From DASSYK01 sp036258315 (GTDB lineage Bacteria > Actinomycetota > Thermoleophilia > Solirubrobacterales > 70-9), in contig DATADX010000042.1 of the NCBI GenBank assembly GCA_036258315.1, forward strand, positions 27,322 through 91,321: a stretch of 64,000 nt of DNA, written 5' to 3'. Under the pieces are notes generated by a model that saw nothing but the letters and a program-made list of their open reading frames with translations, did no database searches and had not been told where the DNA came from. Numbering within the stretch: the first letter of the stretch is position 1; each line of letters opens with the position of its first letter. Position numbers and translations under genes: made by a program. Shown here piece after piece: positions 35,240 to 44,534 of this stretch.

Positions 35240-38200
35240 GTGAGCGAAAAGCGACTCGGCTTGGGAGGGTCGCGGGGAGGATCGGGCTGGCTGCGATGCG
35301 TGATCGTTGCGGCGGCGGTCTTCACCGCAGCGTTCGCGTGGGCGCAACCGGCGGCCGCCGCGCCGCCGTCCGGCTTCCAGGAGACGGTCGCGTACTCGGG
35401 TCTCACGAACCCGGCCGCGATCGCGTTCGCTCCCGCCGCCGACGGCCGGATCTTCATCGGAGAGAAGGGCGGGATCATCAAGGTCTACGACGGGCTCGGT
35501 GACTCCTCTCCGACGACCGTCGCCGACCTGCGCACCGAGGTCTACAACTTCTGGGACCGCGGCCTGCTCGGGCTGGTGGCCGACCCGCAGTTCCCGACGC
35601 GGCCCTACCTCTACGCGCTCTATGCCCTCGACGCCGTGCCCGGCGGGTCGGTCCCCCGCTGGGGGAGCGCCGGCGTCACCAGCGATCCCTGTCCGACGCC
35701 CCCGGGACCGACCAGCGACGGCTGCGTGGTCACGGGCCGCCTCGCGCGGCTGACGCTGAACGCCGGCGGCGTGATGACGGCGAAGACCAACCTGATCACC
35801 GACTGGTGCCAGCAGTATCCGAGTCACTCGATCGGCGATCTCGGCTTCGGGGCCGACGGCGCCCTCTACGTGAGCGGCGGCGACGGGGCGAGCTTCACGT
35901 TCACCGACTGGGGTCAGGACGGCAACCCCGTCAACCCCTGCGGCGATCCGCCGGGCGGCCCCGGCACCGCCCTCACCCCGCCGACCGCGGAGGGAGGGTC
36001 GCTGCGCTCTCAGGACGCCCGCACGACCTCCGACCCGACCAGCCTCGACGGCTCGATCCTCCGGATCGATCCCGACACCGGCGCCGGCTTCCCGGGGAAC
36101 CCGTTCATCGGCAGCAGCGATGCGAACCAGCGCCGGATCGCCGCGATCGGCCAGCGCAACCCGTTCCGGTTCACGATCCGCCCCGGCACCGACGAGGTGT
36201 GGTCCGGCGACGTCGGTTGGAACGACTGGGAGGAGATCAACCGGCTGGTGGACCCGAGCGACGCGACCGCCGACAACTTCGGCTGGCCCTGCTACGAGGG
36301 CGTCGGGCGCCAGGGCAGCTACGACGGGACGAATCTCAATCTCTGTGAGTCGCTCTACAGCCTCGGGTCGGTCGTCGCGCCCTACTACTCGTATGACCAC
36401 GCCGACCAGGTGGTCGGCGGCGAGGCCTGCCCGACCGGCAGCTCCTCGATCTCCGGGCTCGACTTCTACACTTCCGGACCCTTCCCGGACGCCTACGACG
36501 GCGCCCTCTTCTTCGCGGACTACTCGCGCAGCTGCATGTGGGTGATGCTCCCGGGCGGCAACGGGCTTCCCAACCCCTCCAACATCCAGACCTTCAATCC
36601 CGGCGCCGCCGGCCCGGTTGACCTCGAGATCAGCCCGGCGGGCGACGTCCTCTACGCGGATCTGGATGGGGGCACGATCCGCCGGATCGCGTCCACGACG
36701 GGGCCGCCGCCTCCCGGTGGCGACCTGGCCCTGAACAAGCCGGCCTCCGCCTCGAGCAGCGAGGGAACGGGGTTCGAGGCGGGCAAGGCCAACGACGGCA
36801 GCTCGACGACCCGCTGGAGCTCCAGCTTCGCGGACAACCAGTGGTGGCAGGTGGACCTCGGCAGCGCCCAGCAGGTCAACGAGGTGAGGCTCAACTGGGA
36901 GGACGCCTACGCCTCGCGCTACCTGATCCAGACCTCGACCGACGGCACCAACTTCACCCAGGCGGCCGACGTCACCACCACCTCCGCCGGCCCCAAGGCG
37001 ACCACGTTCGCGGCCCGCAGCGCGCGCTACGTCAGGGTCCTGGGCGTCACCCGCGCCACGCCCTACGGGATCTCCTTCTGGGACGCCTCGGTGTTCGGGC
37101 CATCGGGCGGCAACCAGCCGCCGACGGCCGTCGCGGCCGCCAACCCGAGCAGCGGCCCCGCGCCGCTCAGCGTCGCGCTCAGCGCCTCGGGCTCGAGCGA
37201 CCCCGACGACGCGTTCGGGACCCTCGCCTTCGCCTGGGACGCCGACAACGACGGCCAGTTCGACGACGGCAACCAGGCGACCCTGAACTGGACCTACGCG
37301 GCGGGCACCCACACCGCGACCGTCAGGGTCACCGATCCCGACGGCGCCGCCGACACGGACGCGGTCACGATCCAGGCCACGCAGCCCGGCAACACACCGC
37401 CGAGCGCGACGGTCTCGGCCCCGCCGGGGAGCTTCCTCTGGGGGGTGGGCGACACCGTCAACTTCGCCGGCAGCGCGACCGACGCGCAGGAGACGCTGCC
37501 CGCCTCGGCATTCGACTGGGAGCTGATCATCAACCACTGCCCGAGCAACTGCCACCAGCACTCGGTGCAGCAGTTCCCGGACCGGACCAGCGGATCGTTC
37601 AGCGCGCCCGATCACGAGTATCCCTCCTCCCTGCTGATCCGGCTGACCGTGACCGACTCGGGCGGCCTCACCGACGTCGAATCGGTGACGATCGACCCGC
37701 GGACAGTCAACCTCACCCTCGCCTCCCAGCCCGCCGGGCTGCAACTGGGTCTCAATGCCGCGACCGCGACCGCGCCCTTCACCCGCACCCTGATCGAGGA
37801 CTCGCAGAACACGGTGATCGCACCAACGCCCCAGATGCTGTCGGGCACCACCTACACGTTCGGCTCCTGGTCCGACGCCGGCGCCGCCAGCCACAACGTC
37901 ACGGTCGATCAGAGCAAGACGCTGACCGCGACCTTCAACGCGCCGCCCCCGAGCACCGACAAGGCGCTCAACCAGCCGGCCACGGCCTCCAGCGTGGAGG
38001 CGGCGGGGCTCGAGGCTGGGAAGGCCAACGACGGCAGCTCGACGACCCGCTGGAGCTCTTCCTTCGCGGACAACCAGTGGTGGCGGGTCGATCTGGGTAG
38101 GACGCGGCAGGTCGACAGGGTGACGTTGAACTGGGAGGCCGCCTACGCCTCTCGCTATCGGATCCAGACCTCCACGAACGGGACGACCTTCACCCAGGCC

Positions 38201-38347
38201 GCCGACGTGACGATCACCTCTCCCGGGGTCAAGACCCACACCTTCGCGGTCCGCAGCGCCCGCTACGTGAGGATCATGGGCGTCACCCGCGCAACCCCGT
38301 ACGGCATCTCCCTCTGGGACGCGTCGGTCTTCGGTCCGGCGGACTGA
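35240..38347 (+). CDS. Secreted PQQ-dependent sugar dehydrogenase with F5/8C and PKD domains
   Basis: 1035 residues. Signal peptide up to ~40. Residues ~45-487 are a glucose/sorbosone dehydrogenase beta-propeller (FQETVAYSGLTNPAAIAFAP, RNPFRFTIRPGTDEVWSGDVGWNDWEEIN, ADNFGWPCYEG). A linker TTGPPPPGG follows, then F5/8C-like domain 1 (~494-622), PKD-type Ig domain (~626-714), a second Ig-like domain (~718-817, with SNCHQH), a small beta domain (~823-902) and F5/8C-like domain 2 (~907-1034). The last modules are likely carbohydrate-binding. GTG start; upstream has TATTAAGAAT but no clear Shine-Dalgarno. Confidence 0.88.
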   Translation: MSEKRLGLGGSRGGSGWLRCVIVAAAVFTAAFAWAQPAAAAPPSGFQETVAYSGLTNPAAIAFAPAADGRIFIGEKGGIIKVYDGLGDSSPTTVADLRTEVYNFWDRGLLGLVADPQFPTRPYLYALYALDAVPGGSVPRWGSAGVTSDPCPTPPGPTSDGCVVTGRLARLTLNAGGVMTAKTNLITDWCQQYPSHSIGDLGFGADGALYVSGGDGASFTFTDWGQDGNPVNPCGDPPGGPGTALTPPTAEGGSLRSQDARTTSDPTSLDGSILRIDPDTGAGFPGNPFIGSSDANQRRIAAIGQRNPFRFTIRPGTDEVWSGDVGWNDWEEINRLVDPSDATADNFGWPCYEGVGRQGSYDGTNLNLCESLYSLGSVVAPYYSYDHADQVVGGEACPTGSSSISGLDFYTSGPFPDAYDGALFFADYSRSCMWVMLPGGNGLPNPSNIQTFNPGAAGPVDLEISPAGDVLYADLDGGTIRRIASTTGPPPPGGDLALNKPASASSSEGTGFEAGKANDGSSTTRWSSSFADNQWWQVDLGSAQQVNEVRLNWEDAYASRYLIQTSTDGTNFTQAADVTTTSAGPKATTFAARSARYVRVLGVTRATPYGISFWDASVFGPSGGNQPPTAVAAANPSSGPAPLSVALSASGSSDPDDAFGTLAFAWDADNDGQFDDGNQATLNWTYAAGTHTATVRVTDPDGAADTDAVTIQATQPGNTPPSATVSAPPGSFLWGVGDTVNFAGSATDAQETLPASAFDWELIINHCPSNCHQHSVQQFPDRTSGSFSAPDHEYPSSLLIRLTVTDSGGLTDVESVTIDPRTVNLTLASQPAGLQLGLNAATATAPFTRTLIEDSQNTVIAPTPQMLSGTTYTFGSWSDAGAASHNVTVDQSKTLTATFNAPPPSTDKALNQPATASSVEAAGLEAGKANDGSSTTRWSSSFADNQWWRVDLGRTRQVDRVTLNWEAAYASRYRIQTSTNGTTFTQAADVTITSPGVKTHTFAVRSARYVRIMGVTRATPYGISLWDASVFGPAD
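36785..38083 (+). repeat. Duplicated F5/8C module inside one gene
   Basis: Identical 38-nt stretches at 36785-36822 and 38021-38058 (coding KANDGSSTTRWS), followed by another identical ~23-nt stretch (FADNQWW), mark two copies of one module 1236 bp apart within the same gene. Confidence 0.75.
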
Positions 38348-38395
38348 CCCACTTCTCTGGAAGATTGTCGCGATCCGATCGACTAGTACTGAGGG

Positions 38396-40990
38396 GTGAG
38401 CGGAACGCTTGGAGCCGGCTCAGCCGAGCCGCGGGCGGGGACAGGGTTGCGGCGGTCTGGGATCGCCGGCGTCGTCCTCATCGCGGCGGCGTTCGCATGG
38501 GCGCAGCCGGCGACGGCTGATCCGCCCTCCGGGTTCCAGGAGACGGTCGCCTTCGAGGGGCTGAACGAGCCGGCGGCGATCTCGTTCGCGCCGAACGGTC
38601 GCATCTTCGTCGCCGAGAAGGGCGGGGTGGTACACGCCTACACCGGCCTGGGGGACTCGACGCCGACCACCGTCGTGGACCTGAATGAGGACGTCTACAA
38701 CTTCTGGGATCGAGGACTGCTCGGGATGACGGTCGATCCCCTGTTCCCGGGACGGCCCTATCTGTACGTTCTCTATGCCCGCGACGCCGTGCTGGGCGGC
38801 AGCTCGCCGCGCTGGGGCACCGAGGGGGTGTATTCAGACCCGTGTCCGGACCCGCCGGGCGCGACGACCGACGGCTGCCTCGTCAGCGGCCGCCTCGTGC
38901 GGCTGACGCTGAGCGGCGACGTGGCGAGCGATCAGACCACCCTGCTCACCGACTGGTGCCAGCAGTACCCGAGTCACTCGGTCGGCGACCTTGCTTTCGG
39001 CCCAGACGGGGCTCTCTACGTGAGCGGGGGAGAGGGGGCCAGCTTCGACTTCACCGACTGGGGCCAGTTCGGCTTTCCCGGCATCAACCCGTGCGGCGAC
39101 CCCCCGGGCGGGACGATGGAACCTCCCACCGCCGAAGGCGGCGCGCTGCGCGCGCAGGACGCCCGGACGACCTCCGACCCGACCGGCCTCGGCGGCGCGA
39201 TCCTGCGGATCGATCCCAACACCGGCGACGGCCTGCCGGGGAACCCCTTCTTCGGCAGCGGCGACGCCAACCAGCGGCGGATCGTGGCTTTGGGGCTGCG
39301 CAACCCGTTCCGGTTCACGCTCCGACCCGGCACCGACGAGGTCTGGGCCGGCGACGTCGGCTGGACCGACTGGGAGGAGATCAACAGGCTGGTCGACCCG
39401 AGCGACGCCACCGCGGACAACTTCGGCTGGCCCTGCTACGAGGGCGTCGGGCGCCAGGGTAGCTACGACGCAACCGACCTGAATCTCTGTGAGTCGCTCT
39501 ACAGCGCGGGGCCCGTGGTCGCGCCCTACTACGCGTATAACCATTCCGACCAGGTCGTCGGCGGCGAGGGCTGCCCGTCCGGGAGCTCCTCGATCTCGGG
39601 GCTCGACTTCTACCAGTCCGGGCCCTTCCCCAACTCCTACGACGGGGCGCTCTTCTTCGCCGACTACTCGCGCAGCTGCATCTGGGCGATGCTCCCGGGC
39701 GGCAACGGTCTTCCCAGTCCCTCCAACATCCAGACCTTCAATCCCGGCGCCCCCGGCCCCGTCGACCTCGAGATCAGCCCCGGCGGAGACCTGTTCTACG
39801 CGGATCTGGCGGGCGGCACGATCCGCCGGATCCACGCCGTCGGCGGGGGGAACGAGCCGCCGAACGCCGTCGCGACCGCCAACCCCCCGTTCGGGCCGGC
39901 GCCGCTCACCACCACGCTCGGCGCGTCCGGCTCGAGCGACCCGGACGACCCCTTCAGCTCCCTCAGCTTCGCCTGGGACGCCGACGACGACGGCGAGTTC
40001 GACGACGGCGACCAGGCGAACCTGAACTGGACCTACGCGGCGGGGACCCACACAGCCACCGTCAGGGTCACCGATCCCGGCGGCCTCTCGGACACGGACT
40101 CGGTCGAGATCCAGGCCGGCAACACGCCGCCGAGCGCCGCGATCACGGCGCCGCCGGGGAGCCTCCTCTGGGGGGTGGGCGACACGGTCAACTTCGCCGC
40201 CACGGCCACCGATCCGGAGCAGGGGACGCTGCCGGCCTCGGCGTTCGACTGGGAGCTGATCATCAACCACTGCCCGAGCAACTGCCACCAGCACCCGGTG
40301 CAGCAGTTCCCGGACAGGACGAGCGGTTCGTTCAGCGCTCCCGATCACGAGTATCCGTCGTCCCTGTTGCTGCGGTTGACGGTGACCGACTCGGGCGGGC
40401 TCACCGACATCGAGTCGGTCACGGTCAACCCGAGGACTGTCAACCTCACCCTCAGCTCGGTGCCCGCGGGGCTGCAGCTGGGCCTGAACGCCGACGTCGC
40501 CACGGCCCCCTTCACCCGTGCCGTGATCGAGGACTCGCAGAACACGGTTGTCGCGCCGGTCTCCCAGACCCTCTGCGGGACCGACTTCGAGTTCGGGTCC
40601 TGGTCCGACGGCGGCGCCGCTGCCCACAGCCTCACGGCCTCGCAGTCGCAGACCCTCACCTCCACCTACGACGGCGACGATTCGACGGCTCCGAACACGA
40701 TCCTCGACGACGGCCCGAGGGCGAGGGTCAGGTCGAGGAAGCCGGGGCAGGGGAAGGCGAAGAAGGGATCCGGGGCGAAGGTCAAGTTCCACTTCTCGGC
40801 GAACGAGTCGTGCGCGAGCTTCGAGTGCCGGTTGGACAAGGCACCGTTCGCTCCCTGCCGCTCGCCGCTTCGGATCGGCAGGGTCAAGGTCGGGTCCCAC
40901 CGCTTCAGGGTCCGCTCCCGTGATGTCGCAGGCAACCTTGACGTCACTCCCGCGAAGGACAAGTTCAAGGTCGTCAAGACGAAGCGCTGA
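38396..40990 (+). CDS. Secreted PQQ-dependent sugar dehydrogenase paralogue with a different tail
   Basis: 864 residues, a tandem paralogue of the preceding gene: same propeller (~41-482; FQETVAFEGLNEPAAISFAP, NPFRFTLRPGTDEVWAGDVGWTDWEEIN), same PKD (~487-575) and following Ig-like and small beta domains. It has no F5/8C module. Instead the C-terminus is an Ig-like domain (~775-860: VKFHFSANESCASFECRLDKAPFAPC, GSHRFRVRSRDVAGN), a type often found in secreted proteins of this group. GTG start; signal peptide at ~20-45. Confidence 0.88.
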   Translation: MSGTLGAGSAEPRAGTGLRRSGIAGVVLIAAAFAWAQPATADPPSGFQETVAFEGLNEPAAISFAPNGRIFVAEKGGVVHAYTGLGDSTPTTVVDLNEDVYNFWDRGLLGMTVDPLFPGRPYLYVLYARDAVLGGSSPRWGTEGVYSDPCPDPPGATTDGCLVSGRLVRLTLSGDVASDQTTLLTDWCQQYPSHSVGDLAFGPDGALYVSGGEGASFDFTDWGQFGFPGINPCGDPPGGTMEPPTAEGGALRAQDARTTSDPTGLGGAILRIDPNTGDGLPGNPFFGSGDANQRRIVALGLRNPFRFTLRPGTDEVWAGDVGWTDWEEINRLVDPSDATADNFGWPCYEGVGRQGSYDATDLNLCESLYSAGPVVAPYYAYNHSDQVVGGEGCPSGSSSISGLDFYQSGPFPNSYDGALFFADYSRSCIWAMLPGGNGLPSPSNIQTFNPGAPGPVDLEISPGGDLFYADLAGGTIRRIHAVGGGNEPPNAVATANPPFGPAPLTTTLGASGSSDPDDPFSSLSFAWDADDDGEFDDGDQANLNWTYAAGTHTATVRVTDPGGLSDTDSVEIQAGNTPPSAAITAPPGSLLWGVGDTVNFAATATDPEQGTLPASAFDWELIINHCPSNCHQHPVQQFPDRTSGSFSAPDHEYPSSLLLRLTVTDSGGLTDIESVTVNPRTVNLTLSSVPAGLQLGLNADVATAPFTRAVIEDSQNTVVAPVSQTLCGTDFEFGSWSDGGAAAHSLTASQSQTLTSTYDGDDSTAPNTILDDGPRARVRSRKPGQGKAKKGSGAKVKFHFSANESCASFECRLDKAPFAPCRSPLRIGRVKVGSHRFRVRSRDVAGNLDVTPAKDKFKVVKTKR

Positions 40991-41054
40991 GCGAGGCGCG
41001 ACGCCGCAACCAGCGTGGTCCGGGCGTTTCAGGGCCCTCTGGGATAATCGCCGG

Positions 41055-41390
41055 GTGCCGATCTACGAATACCGTTGCGAAAACGGTCACACCTTCGAGG
41101 TCATGCAGGCGATGTCGGAAGATCCGGTCACGACCTGTGAGATCTGCGGGGCGCCGGTGGAGCGCGTCTTCCACCCCGTCGCCGTCCACTTCAAGGGCTC
41201 GGGCTTCTACGCGACCGACTACGCCGGCAAGGGCAAGGCGGGGGCCGCCAAGGACGGTGACTCGGGCTCGGCTTCCGACTCGAAGTCCGGTGACTCGAAG
41301 TCCGGTGACTCGAAGCCGAGCGACTCGAAGAGCGACGCGAAGCCGAGCGGCGGCGCGGACAAGACCGCGGCCGGCTCGAGCTCGGACTAA
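41055..41390 (+). CDS. FmdB-family zinc ribbon protein
   Basis: 111 residues. N-terminal half is the putative regulatory FmdB zinc ribbon (YEYRCENGHTFEV, CEICG, RVFHPVAVHFKGSGFYATDY). The second half is Asp/Ser/Lys low complexity (SDSKSGDSKSGDSK). GTG start follows GATAAT by 6 nt. The stop overlaps that of the convergent LCP gene by 4 bp. The function of this family is not known. Confidence 0.85.
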   Translation: MPIYEYRCENGHTFEVMQAMSEDPVTTCEICGAPVERVFHPVAVHFKGSGFYATDYAGKGKAGAAKDGDSGSASDSKSGDSKSGDSKPSDSKSDAKPSGGADKTAAGSSSD

Positions 41391-42661
41391 TCGGGACTGC
41401 AGGCGGGCTCCTCCTTCGGCTCGCCGCCGGTCAGCTCCTCGACCGCGCGGCGGCACTCGCCCTGGCTGATGAAGATGCTGCCGCCGGGTCCGCTCGTGGC
41501 CGCCTCCTTGCCGAGCACGTTGGTCGCGCCGCTGCCTCCGAAGATCGCCGCCAGCGCCACCTGCGGCAGCGTCAGCCCGCCCATGTCGCTGATGAACGCC
41601 TTCGGCGCGTTCCAGCCGATCCAGGGGCCCTTCACGAAGTTGTAGGGGATGCGCAGCGGGTCGGTGAGCCGACCCTTGATGCCGTTCAGGATCACCTGCT
41701 GGCGCGCCGCCCGGTCGAGGTCGTTCTCGGCGGGATCGCATTCGTTGTTGCGGATCCTCGCCAGCGCCAGCGCCTTGTCCCCCTCGAGGGTGTGCTCGCC
41801 CGGGGGGAGCTTGATCGAGACGCCGCCCTGGTCCTTGCCGCCGTCGACGTCGCCGCACACCTTCTTCTTGATGTCGACCTCGATCCCGCCCAGGGTGTTG
41901 ATGAAATCGGCGAACCCGTCGAAGTCGATGATCACGATGTGGTTGATTTCAATCCCGAGGAAGCTCTCGACGGTGCGGATCGTCGAGGCTGGGTTGCCGT
42001 CGGGGCTGTTCGTGTTGCAGGCGAGCGACGCGTTGATCTTCTGGGCCCCGCAGTCCGGGATCGCCGCGTATGTGTCACGCGGGATCGACAGCTTCCGAAA
42101 GGAGGTCAGCGACGCATGCAGGACGATGATCGTGTCCGCGCGCGGCGGCCCCTGGCCCTCCGATCCGGTCGAGTTGGCCTGCCGGTCGCCGCGGCGGTCC
42201 CCGCCGAGGATCAGGATGTTCTGGCCCATCAGCACATCGGGGCCTCCCGCGAGCGCGTCCTTCGCGGCGTCGTCGAGCTTGCCCTTCTGGATCTGGGCCG
42301 AGATCGCGAACGCAATGAAGCTGAGCAGCAGCCAGGCCCCGATCCCGATCAGGATCCAGCGCAGCCAGCGCCGCCCGCCCCCGGCGCCGGTCAGCCGGTC
42401 GCGCAGGCTGGCTCCGCCGCCCCCGCCGCGGGCCCGCCGCAGTCCCGCGAGGTCGGGCTTGCGGAGCCGGTCACGCAGGCTCGGCCTTGACCTGTAGACC
42501 TTGTAGTCGGGCTTGTCGCCGCCGCGCCCGGGGCCGCGATCCGCGGCGCCGGGCGGCGGCTTCCTACGCCGTTCCTCCCCGTCTTTGCCATAGACCGTGT
42601 ACTCGGGGCCGCCCGAGTCCTTTGGCTGCTCGGGCGGCGGGTCTTCTCCCTCCGGGCGCAT
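41387..42661 (-). CDS. LytR-CpsA-Psr (LCP) family cell-wall glycopolymer ligase
   Basis: 424 residues. Pro/Arg-rich cytosolic head with a repeated (T/K)VY motif (YTVYGKDG, YKVYRSRP) and two RDRL copies, one transmembrane segment ~99-121 (WILIGIGAWLLLSFIAFAI), then an extracytoplasmic LCP domain ~140-370 with the conserved LILGGDRRG, RADTIIVL, SIPRDTYA and ARIRNNE. LCP enzymes attach wall polymers such as teichoic acid or arabinogalactan. The ATG at 42661 has no obvious SD. Confidence 0.9.
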   Translation of the reverse strand: MRPEGEDPPPEQPKDSGGPEYTVYGKDGEERRRKPPPGAADRGPGRGGDKPDYKVYRSRPSLRDRLRKPDLAGLRRARGGGGGASLRDRLTGAGGGRRWLRWILIGIGAWLLLSFIAFAISAQIQKGKLDDAAKDALAGGPDVLMGQNILILGGDRRGDRQANSTGSEGQGPPRADTIIVLHASLTSFRKLSIPRDTYAAIPDCGAQKINASLACNTNSPDGNPASTIRTVESFLGIEINHIVIIDFDGFADFINTLGGIEVDIKKKVCGDVDGGKDQGGVSIKLPPGEHTLEGDKALALARIRNNECDPAENDLDRAARQQVILNGIKGRLTDPLRIPYNFVKGPWIGWNAPKAFISDMGGLTLPQVALAAIFGGSGATNVLGKEAATSGPGGSIFISQGECRRAVEELTGGEPKEEPACSPD

Positions 42662-42681
42662 CGGATATCAATACTTACCGT

Positions 42682-42714
42682 ATGCCGCCGACGCGCGACC
42701 GCACCCGCCCTTGA
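42682..42714 (+). other. 10-codon upstream ORF overlapping the ROK start
   Basis: ATG to TGA encodes MPPTRDRTRP; its TGA shares TTGA with the TTG start of the ROK gene. A possible -10 (TACCGT, 42676-42681) directly abuts the ATG, so it is unclear that the ORF is on the transcript. Confidence 0.3.
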
Positions 42715-43664
42715 GCCTCCGGGAGGCGATCGGGGTCGATCTCGGCGGCACGAAGCTGCTCACAGGTGTGGTCGACGAGGAGCAGCACGTGCTCCACGAG
42801 CGCCGCGCGTCCTCCACCGGCAGGAGCGAGGACGAGGTGCTCGCGGCGATTGAGCAGGAGCTGCGCGAGGCCAGGGCGGCCCGCCCGAACGTGGTCGGCG
42901 CCGGCCTCGGCGTGCCGACGACGATCGATCGCGAGCGCGGCGTCGCGATCAACGCCGTCAACCTCGAGATCACCGACGTGCCGATCCGCGACCTGATGAG
43001 GGAGCGGATGGGGATGCCCGTGTTCATCGACAACGACGCCAATGTCGCGATGCTCGCCGAGCACCGCTTCGGCGCCGCCAAGGGCGCGGACAACGCGCTC
43101 CTGCTCACGATCGGGACCGGGATCGGAGGCGGCGTGATCATCAACCGCGGGCTCTACCGCGGCTCGACCGGCTCGGCCGGGGAGCTCGGCCACATCGTCG
43201 TCGACGAGAACGGCCCGCCGTGCCAGGGCACCTGCCCGAACTTCGGCTGTGTCGAGACGATGGCCTCGGGCACCGCCCTCGCCCGCGAGGGGACAGCGGC
43301 GGCGGGCCGCCACCCGGAGTCCGAGCTCGGCCACGCGCTCGTGCAGGCCGACGGCGGCGTCACCGGGAAGGTCGTCACCGAAGCGGCACTCGCCGGGGAC
43401 GAGGTCGCCCGCGAGGTCGTCGCCACCGCCGGCCGCCACCTCGGCGTCGCACTCGCGAGCCTCGCCAACATCTTCGATCCCGACGTGATCGTGATCGGCG
43501 GGGGCGTGGCCGGTGGAGCCGGGAACCTGCTCGTCGACCCCGCGACCGAGGAGCTCCGCAGGCGGGCGCTGCCGCCGATGAACAAGACCCCGGTCAGGCT
43601 CGCCGAGCTCGGTGGCGACGCGGGGATGATCGGGGCGGCGCAGATGGTTCTCGAAGAGCTTTAG
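42711..43664 (+). CDS. ROK family sugar kinase (glucokinase-like)
   Basis: Phosphorylates glucose or an N-acyl sugar. About 317 residues: ATP motif VDLGGTKLLTGVVD (~7-20), catalytic Asp in FIDNDANVAMLAE (~104), ROK signature with LGHIVVDENGPPCQGTCPNFGCVE (zinc Cys set, ~165-190), and VIVIGGGVAGGA near the C-terminus. Start: TTG 42711 gives MSLREAIGVDLGG; a frame open from ATG 42597 would overlap the antisense LCP gene and is rejected. Confidence 0.88.
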   Translation: MSLREAIGVDLGGTKLLTGVVDEEQHVLHERRASSTGRSEDEVLAAIEQELREARAARPNVVGAGLGVPTTIDRERGVAINAVNLEITDVPIRDLMRERMGMPVFIDNDANVAMLAEHRFGAAKGADNALLLTIGTGIGGGVIINRGLYRGSTGSAGELGHIVVDENGPPCQGTCPNFGCVETMASGTALAREGTAAAGRHPESELGHALVQADGGVTGKVVTEAALAGDEVAREVVATAGRHLGVALASLANIFDPDVIVIGGGVAGGAGNLLVDPATEELRRRALPPMNKTPVRLAELGGDAGMIGAAQMVLEEL

Positions 43665-43688
43665 ATCCGGTGCCCTAGGCTCGGCGAC

Positions 43689-44510
43689 GTGCCAGGCAAG
43701 CTCACGGTCTGCCCGACCCCGATCGGCAATCTCGGGGACATCACGGCCCGCGCGCGGGATGCGCTTGCGAGCGCCGACCTGATCGCCTGCGAGGACACCC
43801 GCCGCGCCGGCCGCCTTCTCGAGCTGCTCGAGATCGAGGCGCCACGGCTCGTCTCCTACCACGAGCAGAACGAGGCCGAGCGGGCCCGGGAGCTCGCGCA
43901 GGTGATCGAGCGGGGAGAGACGGTGGTGCTGGTCTCCGACGCCGGGACGCCGGCGATCTCGGACCCCGGCTACCGCCTGATCCGGGCCTGCATCGATCGC
44001 GACCTCGAGGTAGAGGTACTGCCCGGGCCCTCGGCGGTGCTCACCGCTCTGGTCGCCTCCGGGCTGCCGGCCCACCGGTGGCGCTTCCTCGGCTTCCTGC
44101 CCCGCCGCGCCGGCGAGCTCGAGCGCGTGCTGCAGTCGGCCGAGACGGTGGTCGCCTTCGAGTCCCCGCGGCGGCTCCCGGAGTCGCTGGCGGCGCTCGC
44201 GACCCTGGCGCCGGACCGCCCCGCCGCGGTCTGTCGCGAGCTCACCAAGCTCCACGAGGAGGTCGCCCGCGGCACCCTTGGAGAGCTGGCGCGGCGCTTC
44301 CGCGACGACTCGCGCGGCGAGATCGTCGTCGTGATCGGCCCGGCCCGCGAGACCGCCAGCGCCGACATCGGATTCGCCGTCGACGCCCTGCGCGGGCTGG
44401 TCCGCGCCGGCGCCCGTCCGCGCGCCGCCGCCAGCATCGTCTCTGCGCTCACCGGCGTGCCGGCGAACGAGCTCTACCGCGGGATCACCGGCCGCGACCC
44501 GCGGCGTTAG
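43689..44510 (+). CDS. rsmI: 16S rRNA (cytidine-1402-2'-O)-methyltransferase
   Basis: Methylates C1402 of 16S rRNA with SAM. 273 residues with N-terminal CPTPIGNLGDIT, CEDTRRAGRLL, VLVSDAGTPAISDPGY and FLPRRAGE, all hallmarks of RsmI. GTG 43689 is 7 nt after TAGGCT. Ends with Arg-rich GITGRDPRR. Confidence 0.94.
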   Translation: MPGKLTVCPTPIGNLGDITARARDALASADLIACEDTRRAGRLLELLEIEAPRLVSYHEQNEAERARELAQVIERGETVVLVSDAGTPAISDPGYRLIRACIDRDLEVEVLPGPSAVLTALVASGLPAHRWRFLGFLPRRAGELERVLQSAETVVAFESPRRLPESLAALATLAPDRPAAVCRELTKLHEEVARGTLGELARRFRDDSRGEIVVVIGPARETASADIGFAVDALRGLVRAGARPRAAASIVSALTGVPANELYRGITGRDPRR

Positions 44511-44534
44511 CTACCGTTGTTGCAGGAGGTTTCG

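Noticed and set aside
35234..38239. 1001-codon minus-strand frame across the sugar dehydrogenase
   Set aside because: GC-rich antisense shadow; the plus strand holds a signal peptide and several domains.
42597..42710. ROK kinase start at ATG 42597
   Set aside because: Would overlap the divergent LCP gene; the first residues before SLREAIGVDLGG have no family similarity.
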